Assembly (NCBI RefSeq): GCF_003590335.1
Contig: NZ_MIET01000024.1
Coordinates: forward strand, 186,001-250,000
Origin: Pseudoalteromonas sp. MSK9-3
GTDB taxonomy: Bacteria; Pseudomonadota; Gammaproteobacteria; Enterobacterales; Alteromonadaceae
Direction: 5' to 3'
DNA length: 64,000 bases
How positions within the stretch are numbered: position 1 is the first letter of the stretch; each line of letters starts with the position of its first letter. The notes beneath the pieces are model-generated. The model did not search any database, had not been told where the DNA came from, and was given only the letters and a program-made list of their open reading frames with translations. The position numbers and the translations under genes are program-made. This document shows positions 35,626 through 45,543 of the stretch, in pieces.

Positions 35626-37929
35626 ATGACTGATCCTCAAGCTTTGTCATTACAAGGCATTGAACAACAGACTATGGGGCGTTTTACCGAAGACGCCTAC
35701 CTTAATTACTCCATGTATGTGATCATGGACCGAGCTTTACCGCACATAGGCGATGGTTTAAAGCCAGTTCAAAGGCGTATTATTTATGCGATGAGCGAGC
35801 TTGGGCTTTCTGCATCAGCAAAGTATAAAAAGTCTGCGCGTACCGTAGGTGATGTATTAGGTAAATACCACCCACATGGTGATAGTGCATGTTATGAAGC
35901 CATGGTATTAATGGCGCAGCCATTTTCATATCGTTATCCGCTGGTGGATGGGCAAGGTAACTGGGGGGCTGCGGATGATCCTAAATCGTTTGCTGCAATG
36001 CGTTACACTGAAGCAAAGCTATCTAAATTTGCAGAAGTATTATTAAAAGAGCTAGGGCAAGGTACTGTTGATTGGACACCTAACTTCGATGGTACGATGG
36101 ATGAGCCAAAGGTATTACCAGCACGTTTACCGCATATTTTATTAAATGGTGTAACAGGTATTGCTGTTGGTATGGCCACTGATATTCCACCACATAATGT
36201 GAGAGAATTGGCTGCCGCAAGCTGTTTATTGCTAGATAAACCAAAAACCTCATTAGATGAACTACTGGATATTGTTAAAGCACCAGATTATCCAACTGAT
36301 GCTGAAATTATTACCCCAAAAGCAGACATTAAAAAGATTTATACTACGGGCCGTGGCTCGATTAAAATGCGCGCTGTATATACTGAAGAGCAAGGTGAAA
36401 TCGTTATCACGGCATTACCTCATCAGTGTTCAGGCGGTAAAGTCTTAGAGCAGATCGCTGCTCAAATGACTGCGAAAAAACTGCCCATGGTCGCCGACTT
36501 ACGTGATGAGTCTGATCATGAAAACCCAACCCGTATTGTGATTGTGCCACGTTCAAACCGCATTAAATTTGAGCCTTTAATGGCGCACTTATTTGCGACC
36601 ACCGACTTAGAAAAAAGTTATCGTGTTAATTTAAACATGATTGGACTTGATGGCCGTCCACAAGTAAAAGACATTTTACAAATTTTATCAGAATGGTTGG
36701 TTTTCCGTCGTGATACGGTGCGACGCCGCTTGCAGCATAGGCTTGATAAAGTGTTAGCGCGTTTGCATATTTTAGAAGGTTTAATGACCGCCTTTTTAAA
36801 TATTGACGAAGTAATCGAGATAATACGTACGGAAGAAAAGCCGAAGACTGAGTTGATGTCGCGCTTTGCGCTATCAGACCGTCAAGCTGAAGCGATTTTA
36901 GATCTAAAACTACGTCACTTAGCAAAGCTAGAGGAAGTAAAAATTCGTGGTGAGCAAGATGAACTTAGCTTAGAGCGCGATAAATTAGAATTGACGCTAG
37001 GGTCGGAGCGTCGTATGTCGACGCTGATGAAAAAAGAAATCCAAGAAGCGGCGGAATTATATGGCGATGATCGCCGCTCACCTGTGGTTGAACGAGGTGA
37101 GTCGAAAGCCTTAAGTGAAAAAGATTTGATCCCGTCAGAGGCTGTAACGGTTGTGCTGTCAGAAAAAGGCTGGGCACGCGTTGCTAAAGGGCATGATATT
37201 GACGCACAGGGTCTGAATTATCGCTCTGGAGATAGCTATAAAGGCGCGGCAAAAGGAAAAAGCAATCAGCCTGCCGTTTTTCTTGATACATCCGGACGCG
37301 CTTTTGCGACCGATGCCCATAGTTTACCTTCAGCGCGTAGCCAAGGTGAGCCGATGACAGGGCGCTTTAATCTGGCTCCTGGGTGTAATTTTGACCACGT
37401 TCTGATGGGGGAAGATAACACCTTGCTGCTGATGGCCACCGATGGCGGATATGGCTTTATTACCGAGTTTACTGATCTGATCAGCAAAAATAAAAATGGT
37501 AAAGCTCTGGTGAGTGTCCCTAAAGGGGCTGAGCTTATTGCGCCAATAGAAGTACATGATGTCGCAACCGACATGTGTATGGCGATTTCAAACGAAGGGC
37601 GCATGTTGTTGTTTCCTTTGCGTGATTTACCTAAGCTTGCCAAGGGCAAAGGGAATAAAATCATTTCTATCCCAAGTGCCAAGGTACAAGCTCGAGAAGA
37701 GTTTGTGAAAGTGTTGGCATGTGTTCCTGCGGGCTCAGCGGTCACACTACATGCAGGTAAACGAAAGTTAACATTAAAACCCAGTGACTTAGAGCATTAT
37801 TATGGCGAACGAGGTCGACGTGGTAATAAGTTACCTAGAGGTTTGCAGCGCGTTGACGAATTTGAAATCGAAGTAAGCTCAGGAAATACAGATAATAGTG
37901 CTGATGGAGCAGAATTGAGCGCTGAGTAA
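35626..37929 (+). CDS. parC: ParC, topoisomerase IV subunit A
   Basis: DNA-cutting subunit of topoisomerase IV. Active-site Tyr127 lies in [10 protein letters not shown]. In the quinolone-determining region, [11 protein letters not shown] has Ser87 and Glu91, the residues usual in susceptible strains. A C-terminal beta-pinwheel (about 490-745) follows. 767 residues, normal. A strong terminator follows. Confidence 0.97.
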   Translation: MTDPQALSLQGIEQQTMGRFTEDAYLNYSMYVIMDRALPHIGDGLKPVQRRIIYAMSELGLSASAKYKKSARTVGDVLGKYHPHGDSACYEAMVLMAQPFSYRYPLVDGQGNWGAADDPKSFAAMRYTEAKLSKFAEVLLKELGQGTVDWTPNFDGTMDEPKVLPARLPHILLNGVTGIAVGMATDIPPHNVRELAAASCLLLDKPKTSLDELLDIVKAPDYPTDAEIITPKADIKKIYTTGRGSIKMRAVYTEEQGEIVITALPHQCSGGKVLEQIAAQMTAKKLPMVADLRDESDHENPTRIVIVPRSNRIKFEPLMAHLFATTDLEKSYRVNLNMIGLDGRPQVKDILQILSEWLVFRRDTVRRRLQHRLDKVLARLHILEGLMTAFLNIDEVIEIIRTEEKPKTELMSRFALSDRQAEAILDLKLRHLAKLEEVKIRGEQDELSLERDKLELTLGSERRMSTLMKKEIQEAAELYGDDRRSPVVERGESKALSEKDLIPSEAVTVVLSEKGWARVAKGHDIDAQGLNYRSGDSYKGAAKGKSNQPAVFLDTSGRAFATDAHSLPSARSQGEPMTGRFNLAPGCNFDHVLMGEDNTLLLMATDGGYGFITEFTDLISKNKNGKALVSVPKGAELIAPIEVHDVATDMCMAISNEGRMLLFPLRDLPKLAKGKGNKIISIPSAKVQAREEFVKVLACVPAGSAVTLHAGKRKLTLKPSDLEHYYGERGRRGNKLPRGLQRVDEFEIEVSSGNTDNSADGAELSAE

Positions 37930-37952
37930 ATAACACGGAATAAACCGATTTT

Positions 37953-37980
37953 AAAGGCTCACATATGTGAGCCTTTTTTA
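37953..37980 (+). terminator. Rho-independent terminator of parC
   Basis: Perfect 18-bp palindrome GGCTCACAT/ATGTGAGCC at 37956-37973 flanked by an A-run and followed by six T. The rest of the spacer to 38188 holds nothing I can identify. Confidence 0.9.
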
Positions 37981-38188
37981 TGATGTGATAGTTAACTTCA
38001 GCTCTGGATAAGCGAATTTGCCCAATAAAGCTCTTTTTCTCACTCTTGGCGTTGCTTTCATTTGTAATAGCCCGCTATTACTGCATAAAAGCGCCTTGAT
38101 ATTGAGCGAAATATCATCATTGGATTGTAGTTAAGTTTGTTTTCAAAACATTTTCTATTCCAAAACCCTTATCCAAACCTGAGGTTAG

Positions 38189-39409
38189 TTACTTGATAGA
38201 TTGCCATTGAGAGTAAGTAAGACATCGCCATAACCACTCAACGGGCCCGAATTTAAAATTGCTCATCCATAACGCGGAAAAGCCGATTTGGCACACCCAT
38301 ACAGCAATGACAACCACGACAAGTTCACTGCGAGTCATGGTGCCATATAAGCCGAGCCCCCACCCTGAAAATACAAAACAGCAAATAAGCGACTGTGTTA
38401 AGTAATTAGTCAGTGCCATTTTTCCAATGTTGGCAAGCAGTTGCTTGAGTTTTATCAACATAGTACTACGGCAAAACATAATAAGTGCACAGAGGTAGGC
38501 GAAAGCAGAAAATATGCTACCCCAGTAATTATATAGTTGGCCTGAAAGCATGGCTTCCAATGGCCAGCCTGATGCATTGTTTTGCATGATGCCAACAATA
38601 CTTAGTGTAATACCAATGCTCAGCGATACCATGCAATATCGTGCCAATCGCTTATTGCTTAGCGCATTGCCAAATAGGTTTAATTTATAAAGAGCCATAC
38701 CAATACACATCAGGGCAATGACTCGGGGTAGATAAAAGAGGATGTTACTCTGCATATAAGCTGCCATGGCAACTCTATGCTCTATCGCTGCTACCCAGCC
38801 CATTTGATTAGCAGCTATATCGTCTGCTATTTGCGCCTGTGAAGGTGCCCAGTATGTGGTCATGTCAGTGATTGCTTGTGGGTCTTCGATTAATATATGG
38901 GGTAAAGCAAGGGCAATACCATAAAGGGTGAGTGAAGTTAGGCTTAGTAAGGTAACTCCTGTGATGATTAAAAACTTTACTGACTTTCTACGCATTGAGT
39001 AGACGATGAACCCTGCAATTGCATAGGTAAATAGTATATCGCCGAACCACAAGAAATAGGCGTGTAATAGGCCAATAAACATGAGTATTATCATTCTTTT
39101 GAAGTGTATTTTTCGGGTTGCAGCGCCTTTAGAATCTAGCTTGTCAGTCATTAAAACAACACCTACACCAAACAATGTGGCAAATAGTGTCATGAACTTC
39201 TGGTCGGCAAAGATATGATTGAAATAGTAAATTAAATAATCAGTGTCGTTGATTGGACCGAGCGCCAAGGGGTTTGAATAAGCGGCAAAATGAAGTGAGA
39301 ATGCTTGAATATTCATCAATAGAATTCCCAGCAGTGCAACACCTCGTATCACGTCTAAATTAGTAAGCCTTTTCTGTGGCTCTAAAGGAGTTGATGAGCT
39401 TTGTGACAT
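38189..39409 (-). CDS. DUF418 family membrane protein
   Basis: A 406-residue integral membrane protein with about ten helices. It opens with R-L-T-N-L-D-V-I-R-G-V-A-L-L-G-I-L-L-M-N-I, the family signature at the first helix. The C-terminal DUF418 part has L-A-N-I-G-K-M-A-L-T-N-Y-L-T-Q-S and G-P-V-E-W-L-W-R. The family is related to acyltransferase-3 membrane proteins; the role is unknown. It converges with parC. Confidence 0.85.
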   Translation of the reverse strand: MSQSSSTPLEPQKRLTNLDVIRGVALLGILLMNIQAFSLHFAAYSNPLALGPINDTDYLIYYFNHIFADQKFMTLFATLFGVGVVLMTDKLDSKGAATRKIHFKRMIILMFIGLLHAYFLWFGDILFTYAIAGFIVYSMRRKSVKFLIITGVTLLSLTSLTLYGIALALPHILIEDPQAITDMTTYWAPSQAQIADDIAANQMGWVAAIEHRVAMAAYMQSNILFYLPRVIALMCIGMALYKLNLFGNALSNKRLARYCMVSLSIGITLSIVGIMQNNASGWPLEAMLSGQLYNYWGSIFSAFAYLCALIMFCRSTMLIKLKQLLANIGKMALTNYLTQSLICCFVFSGWGLGLYGTMTRSELVVVVIAVWVCQIGFSALWMSNFKFGPVEWLWRCLTYSQWQSIK

Positions 39410-39709
39410 TGTGATGATAGTTCCTTTATGGTGTATCGGATTAAAGAGTATACGCAGTGTGTGCCTAATAAAAATACAGGGAGAGTAAGAAGAAGACGAA
39501 ACGTAACCCCAAAATTACATGCTTTTATTTACCGTTTATTGAACTACTTCAGTTGATTATAAGAAGCTAAAGCATTTTTTATTTATCTGCGCTAAAATTA
39601 CCGGTTATAACTTATGCCAGTTTGGCTTTGACGCAATGCAATCGCGACAAAGTGACACAACTAGCTTATCTTAATTGGCGATTTTTCGCATAGTTCCACG
39701 GGGTTTTGT
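39410..39709. other. 300-bp spacer between divergent genes
   Basis: AT-rich upstream regions of the DUF418 gene and the phosphoribosyltransferase gene. I see no coding frame, strong hairpin or recognisable operator. Confidence 0.5.
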
Positions 39710-40270
39710 ATGTCAGATAAGTGCTATATCACCGCACAACAATTATTAGAAGATTCATTTCGTGTTGCAGCACAAGTGTATGAAGATGGGTTCCGTCCAG
39801 ACTTCATCATCGGTATTTGGCGAGGGGGGGCTCCAATTGGTATCGCTGTGCAAGAATACTATGATTATAAAGGGATTGAGACTGATCATATTGCGGTGCG
39901 CACATCGTCTTATTATGGTATTGGTAAGCAGTCAAAAGAAATTAAAGTCCATGGGCTACATTACATTATTGAAAATGCCGATGCGGATGACTCATTATTA
40001 ATTGTTGATGATGTTTTTGATTCTGGTCGCAGTATTTTTGCGTTAAAAGAAAAGCTAAGCGAATTGATGCGTTTGAACTTACCTCGGGATATTCGAGTTG
40101 CGTGTCCATACTACAAGCCAAAAAATACAAAAGTACCGATGAAGCCTGATTATTACATTCATGAATCTGATGAGTGGCTTGTATTCCCACATGAGCTATC
40201 AGGGTTAACGCCAGATGAAATTATTGCAGGTAAGTCTGACTTAACAAAGATACAGGACTTATTTAAGTAG
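39710..40270 (+). CDS. purine phosphoribosyltransferase family protein
   Basis: Type I phosphoribosyltransferase; the PRPP-binding loop is L-L-I-V-D-D-V-F-D-S-G-R-S. The pyrophosphate loop region is F-I-I-G-I-W-R-G-G-A-P-I-G. The late W-L-V-F-P-H-E region resembles xanthine/hypoxanthine phosphoribosyltransferases, so purine salvage is likely. The base it uses is not decided by the sequence. 186 residues, ATG start. Confidence 0.85.
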   Translation: MSDKCYITAQQLLEDSFRVAAQVYEDGFRPDFIIGIWRGGAPIGIAVQEYYDYKGIETDHIAVRTSSYYGIGKQSKEIKVHGLHYIIENADADDSLLIVDDVFDSGRSIFALKEKLSELMRLNLPRDIRVACPYYKPKNTKVPMKPDYYIHESDEWLVFPHELSGLTPDEIIAGKSDLTKIQDLFK

Positions 40271-40279
40271 AGGTCTATT

Positions 40280-40314
40280 ATATGATGCACAGAAGGGGCT
40301 TTTGTGCATCATAT
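40280..40314. terminator. inverted repeat between convergent genes, possible terminator
   Basis: 11-bp perfect stem ATATGATGCAC / GTGCATCATAT with a 13-base loop. It has no real T-run after it, so its action as a terminator is uncertain. Confidence 0.4.
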
Positions 40315-40322
40315 GACAAAGA

Positions 40323-40979
40323 CTAAATTTGCGAAAAGCTTTCTACAAACTCTTCGAGTAAGTCCATATCCACTGGCTTTAAGCCATCACTACTTCTAAC
40401 TATTAAGCCTTTTTCTACTAATTCAGAGACTACGCGGCGGTAAGCGCGCTCAGTTGTAGCAAAGCGCTCTGCTTCTGCGTTGACTGTGGGATATGCTCTG
40501 AGCATAGTTGGGTGATTATTTTCAGCACGTAATAAACAGTCATTTGCAATATTGTAACTCAGTGGTAAAAGCAGCTTATTTAAGTTTATTTTTTGATTTT
40601 CGGTAAACTTAGCCGCAATAGATTGTGCGGTATACAAGCTTAGCTGCGGTTGATCTAGCAGTAATTGACGCCAGTGTTTAAGCTCAATCAAGTTATATTT
40701 AACTTCACTGAGACAAGTAACCGTGTAAATGCATGGGTGTTGGTTTAGGGCTTCTATTTCACCTATTAGGGTATTATTGCAGTCAAGCTGTCCGAGTAAC
40801 AAACGGCGACCATTCCCCACATCATAGCTAAATGATACCGTGCCGCTGCGTACTAAAATCAGCTTAGTTAAAGGCTCATCTTGATGGATTAATACATCTT
40901 TTTTGCGGTGTACAAATCCATTGCCTGCGAACTTTAGCAATTGTTCTACAAGATCGGTTGAAAAGTGATATTGAAACAT
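40323..40979 (-). CDS. Crp/Fnr-type transcription regulator (YeiL-like)
   Basis: 218 residues: a cyclic-nucleotide-binding-type beta roll (about 15-125) and a C-terminal winged helix (about 150-215). The motif L-I-G-E-I-E-A-L and R-S-G-T-V-S-F-S-Y resemble E. coli YeiL. No iron-sulfur cysteine cluster is seen at the N-terminus, so it is not an Fnr. The helix-turn-helix covers A-E-R-F-A-T-T-E-R-A-Y-R-R-V-V-S-E-L. The signal and the targets are unknown. Confidence 0.78.
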   Translation of the reverse strand: MFQYHFSTDLVEQLLKFAGNGFVHRKKDVLIHQDEPLTKLILVRSGTVSFSYDVGNGRRLLLGQLDCNNTLIGEIEALNQHPCIYTVTCLSEVKYNLIELKHWRQLLLDQPQLSLYTAQSIAAKFTENQKINLNKLLLPLSYNIANDCLLRAENNHPTMLRAYPTVNAEAERFATTERAYRRVVSELVEKGLIVRSSDGLKPVDMDLLEEFVESFSQI

Positions 40980-41226
40980 CTAGATGGCTCTTCGGACAAT
41001 TGTCCTATTTATTAATGATAAATAACGATAGCATGAAGTCCTTGATTTCTCGCTAACTCACACCTGCGGTTTGCTAAAGTGCAAACGCCCCCGTTCCCGT
41101 GTTAGAGCTTACTTAGTCCTAATTCTATAAGGGGTTTGTGAGTTAGTTTTTTTATTCTAGGCTTATTCACACCGACAATAATTTTTTACAGCTGACTATG
41201 CTAACTCAACTACTGGGAGAGAACAA

Positions 41227-41439
41227 ATGACTTGGGAATATTTAGGCTATATTGCCTCAGTTTTTTTAGTTATTTCACTAATGATGAGCAATGTCGTTAA
41301 ATTACGCTGGTTTAATTTAACCGGATGTATATGTTTTGCTGTATATGGCGTGATGATTGAAGCTTGGCCTGTCGCACTGACCAACGGTTTACTGGCTTTG
41401 GTTAACAGTTACCATTTAGTGAAGCTGCACCGTGCATAG
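41227..41439 (+). CDS. small YgjV-like inner membrane protein
   Basis: A 70-residue protein with two or three hydrophobic helices: W-E-Y-L-G-Y-I-A-S-V-F-L-V, then W-F-N-L-T-G-C-I-C-F-A-V-Y-G, then a third. This is the YgjV-type pattern (related to SWEET/PQ-loop half units). It starts ATG with GGGAGAG upstream. Function unknown. It ends 25 bp before the end of the convergent amidohydrolase gene. Confidence 0.75.
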   Translation: MTWEYLGYIASVFLVISLMMSNVVKLRWFNLTGCICFAVYGVMIEAWPVALTNGLLALVNSYHLVKLHRA

Positions 41440-41464
41440 CGACATCGGTACAGCTTTAATTAAA

Positions 41465-43120
41465 TTAGGGCTTTTGGTACTTAAGAACACCTGCTATCCA
41501 AGTCTGCTCAACTTTAATATCGTCTAGTTCAGTATGGGGCACCGTAAAATAATCTCGATCGATTAAGATAAAGTCTGCCCACTTTCCTTGCTCTAAACTC
41601 CCCGTTTTGTATTCTCTAAATTCACTGTATGCCGCATCGAGTGTAAAGGCACGTAATGCTTGTGTACGGTCTAGCTTTTCAGCAGAGCGCCAACCCCCTT
41701 TGGGTTTTTCGTCTCTAGACATTCGCGTGGTTGCCGCGTACAAGCCATGAAATGGATTTGCCAACTCAACAGGGTAATCGGAGCCAAATGCGAGTTTACT
41801 GCCTTGTTTTAAAAATGCCTGCCAAGCGTAAGCGCCTTGCAGTTGTGTATCGTCTAGGCGCTGTTGGGCCATTGTCATATCAGATGTTGCATGAACGGGT
41901 TGCATTGATGGGATTATGGCCAGAGACTTAAAACGAGGAATATCCTCTGGGTGAATGATCTGCGCATGTTCAATACGATTTCTTAATAATTTACCACCGA
42001 CAGTTTTAAAAGTATTTTCATATGCATCAAGCACAATGCGATTGGCCTTATCTCCTATTGCATGGGTATGGGCACTGAACCCATGTTTAAAACTCAGGAC
42101 GAGTAATGATTCAAGGTGCGGTTGTGTTTCGAGCATTAACCCTTGGTGTCCTTTTCTATCGTGATAGTCTTCTAGTAGTGCTGCACCACGGCTCCCTAGG
42201 GCACCATCTGCATATATTTTAACGCTGCGAATAGATAAAAAGTCCTGAGTGTCTTTTATGATGCCATGTTCAAGCATTGCTTCTAGTTTGTCGTCATTGG
42301 CTCCGAGCATAGCGTAAATGCGCAGTGGCAATATTTGGCGCTTGGCATGTTGTTGATATAGCTGCCATGTATCGTGATCTATTCCCGCGTCATGTGTTGA
42401 AGTGATCCCAAGGCTGAGTAAGTGTTCACCGGCGCTTTTGAGCGCGCGTTCTTTTTGTGCACGGTTAGTCTCTGGAATGTGCTTATTGATGAGAGATTCC
42501 GCTTTATCAATAAGCACTCCTGTTGGTACCCCGTTGTATGAACGTAGTATTTCCCCCCCACTGGGTGAGGTTGTTTGTGCATTTATTTTAGCCAGTTGCA
42601 TAGCTTGTGTGTTGACCCAAATTGCGTGGCCATCCACGCGGGTGAGCACAACGGGCCTGTCTGATATGAATTTATCTAAGTGTTTAGCATTCGGAAATTT
42701 ACCATTAGGCCAAAGTGTTTGGTCCCAACCACGACCTACAAGCCATCCAGTTGGGTTTTTTTGCGCATAAGCTTTGAGTTTTTTGCCTACCTCTTCAATT
42801 GAGCGGCTTCCTCGGAGGTCAAGGCGTAGCAAATTGTTACCAAGTCCGATAACGTGACCATGTGCATCAATTAACCCCGGTAACAGGGTTTTGCCTTTTC
42901 CATCTATACGTATTGCCTGGGGGAACTGCTTGAGCGTCTCATCATTGCCTATTTTAACGACTTTGCCTTCACGAAAAACCAAAACGCTGAATGTTTTTAA
43001 ACCTAGGTTATTGGTCGGTGTATACCCTTTGATATTATGAATGAGCGTCGTTTTTGCTTGCACTTGCACGACAGACATTAGTGTAAATATCACAAAGCTT
43101 ACGAGGTGTTTTATCTTCAT
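41465..43120 (-). CDS. secreted amidohydrolase (amidohydrolase 3, YtcJ-like)
   Basis: A 551-residue metal-dependent hydrolase with a signal peptide (1-22), so it probably acts outside the cytoplasm. Metal-binding residues are visible in L-I-D-A-H-G-H-V-I-G-L, A-D-G-A-L-G-S-R-G-A and H-A-I-G-D-K-A, with H-A-Q and G-S-D-Y-P-V-E later. It ends with the typical G-S-L-E-x-G-K-W-A-D-F. The substrate is unknown. Confidence 0.87.
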   Translation of the reverse strand: MKIKHLVSFVIFTLMSVVQVQAKTTLIHNIKGYTPTNNLGLKTFSVLVFREGKVVKIGNDETLKQFPQAIRIDGKGKTLLPGLIDAHGHVIGLGNNLLRLDLRGSRSIEEVGKKLKAYAQKNPTGWLVGRGWDQTLWPNGKFPNAKHLDKFISDRPVVLTRVDGHAIWVNTQAMQLAKINAQTTSPSGGEILRSYNGVPTGVLIDKAESLINKHIPETNRAQKERALKSAGEHLLSLGITSTHDAGIDHDTWQLYQQHAKRQILPLRIYAMLGANDDKLEAMLEHGIIKDTQDFLSIRSVKIYADGALGSRGAALLEDYHDRKGHQGLMLETQPHLESLLVLSFKHGFSAHTHAIGDKANRIVLDAYENTFKTVGGKLLRNRIEHAQIIHPEDIPRFKSLAIIPSMQPVHATSDMTMAQQRLDDTQLQGAYAWQAFLKQGSKLAFGSDYPVELANPFHGLYAATTRMSRDEKPKGGWRSAEKLDRTQALRAFTLDAAYSEFREYKTGSLEQGKWADFILIDRDYFTVPHTELDDIKVEQTWIAGVLKYQKP

Positions 43121-43318
43121 TTCCCTGCCTTGTTGTCATTATGTTTAGTTATGCTGTTAGCACCTTATCTTAGTTTTTCTTTTCACTCAAATAGTGCCCT
43201 TTACTCCTTTTATCATTAAAAGGAGGTCTGTTTTAGTGTCGTATCTGTGGGTTAGGAAGGGACTACCTTAACTACATAACTATGATACTGTTCTACTTTA
43301 TTGAGATAGGAGGGTAGT

Positions 43319-43819
43319 ATGCAATTATTTATGGTCTATCTTGGGGGCCGAGTTGCTGGGTGTCATATTGAAATGCATGATGTACGGTTTGTGATTGGTG
43401 ACAGCATTGAACAGTGCTACCCAAAACTTAAAGCTCAGTGGGTTGGAGAGAAAAATGCGGTTCACATGGACAGCTATACCGCAATAACACATATTCATGG
43501 TTATGAAGTAAGTTTAGTCACAGAGCCTATTGAACAAGCTGAGAAACTGTATTTTGTGAACATGGGAGGGTATCAGTCAACACATCTTGCGGAGCAACAT
43601 GAGTTTGCACTGTTTATTGCTAAAAGTGCTGATGAGGCGAAGTGTCAAGCCAAAGCTCAGCTGTTAAAAGGTATGAGCCACCTACATAAAGATAACCTAC
43701 ACGATGTAGATGATTGTTTTGCAATAGATTTATTAGATGAGCAATATTTTATAAAACTGACGCCGAGTGGGCTACATAAGCCCTTAATACCTGATTGGTA
43801 TGGTTACCATATTTTATAA
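43319..43819 (+). CDS. DUF1543 family protein
   Basis: 166 residues. The start M-x-L-F-M-V-Y-L-G-G-R-x-x-G-C-H-I-E-M-H-D-V and the paired H-x-D-S-Y pattern match DUF1543, a family of unknown function often listed as cytoplasmic. GGAGGG stands just before ATG 43319. It is divergent from the amidohydrolase gene. The 198-bp spacer 43121-43318 shows nothing else. Confidence 0.8.
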   Translation: MQLFMVYLGGRVAGCHIEMHDVRFVIGDSIEQCYPKLKAQWVGEKNAVHMDSYTAITHIHGYEVSLVTEPIEQAEKLYFVNMGGYQSTHLAEQHEFALFIAKSADEAKCQAKAQLLKGMSHLHKDNLHDVDDCFAIDLLDEQYFIKLTPSGLHKPLIPDWYGYHIL

Positions 43820-43823
43820 AGTA

Positions 43824-44042
43824 TTAATCTTCCTGTTGCTCTGCTTTTATTGCCATTCTAATCGCAATAATGACAATGGCGAACAATAAAAAAGGCAGCG
43901 CAGCTAAACTGTATTCAGCAATGTTACTTTCCTGAAAGCTAGGTTGAAGAATAAAGTGCCCGCCTATACAGAGCAAAATCGCCACTAGTAATAATGGCAA
44001 CATGATCAATTCTTTGCGTTTTGAGTGTGTTTTCATAGCCAA
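43824..44042 (-). CDS. small two-helix membrane protein
   Basis: A 72-residue protein (or 70 from the second Met) with a basic N-terminus, two hydrophobic helices (about 14-32 and 44-64) and an acidic tail. I do not recognise it. It has AGGAGA upstream on the minus strand and lies 4 bp from the end of the convergent DUF1543 gene. Confidence 0.6.
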   Translation of the reverse strand: MAMKTHSKRKELIMLPLLLVAILLCIGGHFILQPSFQESNIAEYSLAALPFLLFAIVIIAIRMAIKAEQQED

Positions 44043-44227
44043 TCTCCTGTTTGATTCGCACTATGGCGCATATTATCATGTTCACGTTTGATACGGATCA
44101 TTTGATCAACCATTTAAACGTAAGATTTGACATACAATGTTTAGTTGAGAGCTATAACAAAACCATATCGTGGATAGAAGCACAGATCTCGCACGCGTAA
44201 AGATGCCATCACTGTCTAAAAATAACC

Positions 44228-44344
44228 ATGCAGCCCTTACAACTCGAAGATCCTTCTATAAACGCTTGTTTTAATTTAGGTGCCTATTGTTTTTTGGAAC
44301 ACTTGAACAAAATTTACTTGTACGAAATATCTACTTTGTTATAA
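44228..44344 (+). CDS. possible small open reading frame before proB
   Basis: ATG to TAA with 38 sense codons in the 330-bp spacer between the two-helix protein and proB. It ends 28 bp before proB. It has no convincing ribosome site and the peptide shows no known motif. It could be a relic or chance. Nothing else is seen in this spacer. Confidence 0.2.
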   Translation: MQPLQLEDPSINACFNLGAYCFLEHLNKIYLYEISTLL

Positions 44345-44372
44345 ATGATGATGCAGGATGGGCGGAGGTATG

Positions 44373-45485
44373 ATGAATAAAAACATAGTTGTAATTAAAT
44401 TTGGTACCAGTGTATTAACCGCTGGGAAAAAAACATTAAACAAACCTCGTATGGTTGAATTGGTGCGGCAGTGCGTACAGTTAAAAAATGCAGGGTATCA
44501 ACTCGTGTTAGTTTCAAGTGGGGCTGTTGCCGCAGGTCGCTCGCAATTAACTAAGCAATGCGGTTCAACATTAAAAGAAAAACAGATGCTTGCCGCAATT
44601 GGACAGGGGCAGCTTATTCATATGTGGCAAACGTTGTTTTCCTTATATGATATTTCCGTAGCGCAAATGCTGCTTACACGCGCAGATGTTGAACATCGAG
44701 ATCGATATTTAACAGCTAGAGATACACTAACGGAATTACTACATCACGATGTAGTGCCTATTATTAATGAAAACGATGCTGTGTCGACCGCTGAAATCAC
44801 TGTGGGCGATAACGATAACTTATCTGCGATGGTGGCAATACTCGCTAATGCAAATAAGTTGATCTTGTTAACTGATCAATCTGGACTTTTTACAGCCGAC
44901 CCTCGAAATTGCCCTGACGCACAATTGATTTCTGAGGTACATAAGGTGGATGATGAATTGCGCGCTTTGGCTGGAGGCAGTGGTAGTAGTCTAGGTACGG
45001 GGGGGATGGCAACGAAGCTGCAAGCCGCAGATATAGCTCAAAGAGCGGGAGTCGAAACGATTATCGCGAAAGGAAGTGAATGTGATGTTATTACTCAAGT
45101 GATAAATAATGACGCACCGAATACCACTTTCTTGCGTTTTAGTGCGCCTGTAGAGGGGCGCAAAAAATGGTTACTCTCTGCGCCAAAATCAACCGGTGCC
45201 TTGATCATTGATACCGGTGCCTGTGAGGCGCTCATTAATAATGGCGCAAGTTTGTTAGCCAAAGGGGTTATATCGAGTCAAGGGCAATTTAAAAGGGGAG
45301 ATCTAGTGACTGTAAAGGATCAGAACGGCCGTATTATCGCGAAAGGTTTATGTGGTTTTTCAGATAGTGAGCTACGCGTGATTAAAGGGTGGCATAGCTC
45401 TCAAATTGAAGCGGAGTTAGGGTGTAAGTCATCTTATGAGGTACTTCATAGAGATGATATGGTTTTATTAGAATGTGTATTGTAG
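44373..45485 (+). CDS. proB: ProB, glutamate 5-kinase
   Basis: First step of proline synthesis: phosphorylates glutamate, feedback-inhibited by proline. The kinase domain (1-255) has I-K-F-G-T-S-V-L, V-S-S-G-A-V-A-A-G and N-E-N-D-A-V-S. A C-terminal PUA domain (about 275-370) follows. The start is uncertain: ATG 44370 and 44373 follow GGAGG very closely and ATG 44358 is upstream; I use 44373 (370 residues). proA is not adjacent, unlike in E. coli. Confidence 0.93.
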   Translation: MNKNIVVIKFGTSVLTAGKKTLNKPRMVELVRQCVQLKNAGYQLVLVSSGAVAAGRSQLTKQCGSTLKEKQMLAAIGQGQLIHMWQTLFSLYDISVAQMLLTRADVEHRDRYLTARDTLTELLHHDVVPIINENDAVSTAEITVGDNDNLSAMVAILANANKLILLTDQSGLFTADPRNCPDAQLISEVHKVDDELRALAGGSGSSLGTGGMATKLQAADIAQRAGVETIIAKGSECDVITQVINNDAPNTTFLRFSAPVEGRKKWLLSAPKSTGALIIDTGACEALINNGASLLAKGVISSQGQFKRGDLVTVKDQNGRIIAKGLCGFSDSELRVIKGWHSSQIEAELGCKSSYEVLHRDDMVLLECVL

Positions 45486-45543
45486 TGCGTAATTTACGTA
45501 GGGTGGTCTAAGCTATAAGCTCAAGAGTGTTTTGAGGCTTGAG

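Noticed and set aside
37266..37745. Long antisense open frame in parC
   Set aside because: It lies wholly inside a strongly conserved gene with no ribosome site; a codon-composition shadow.
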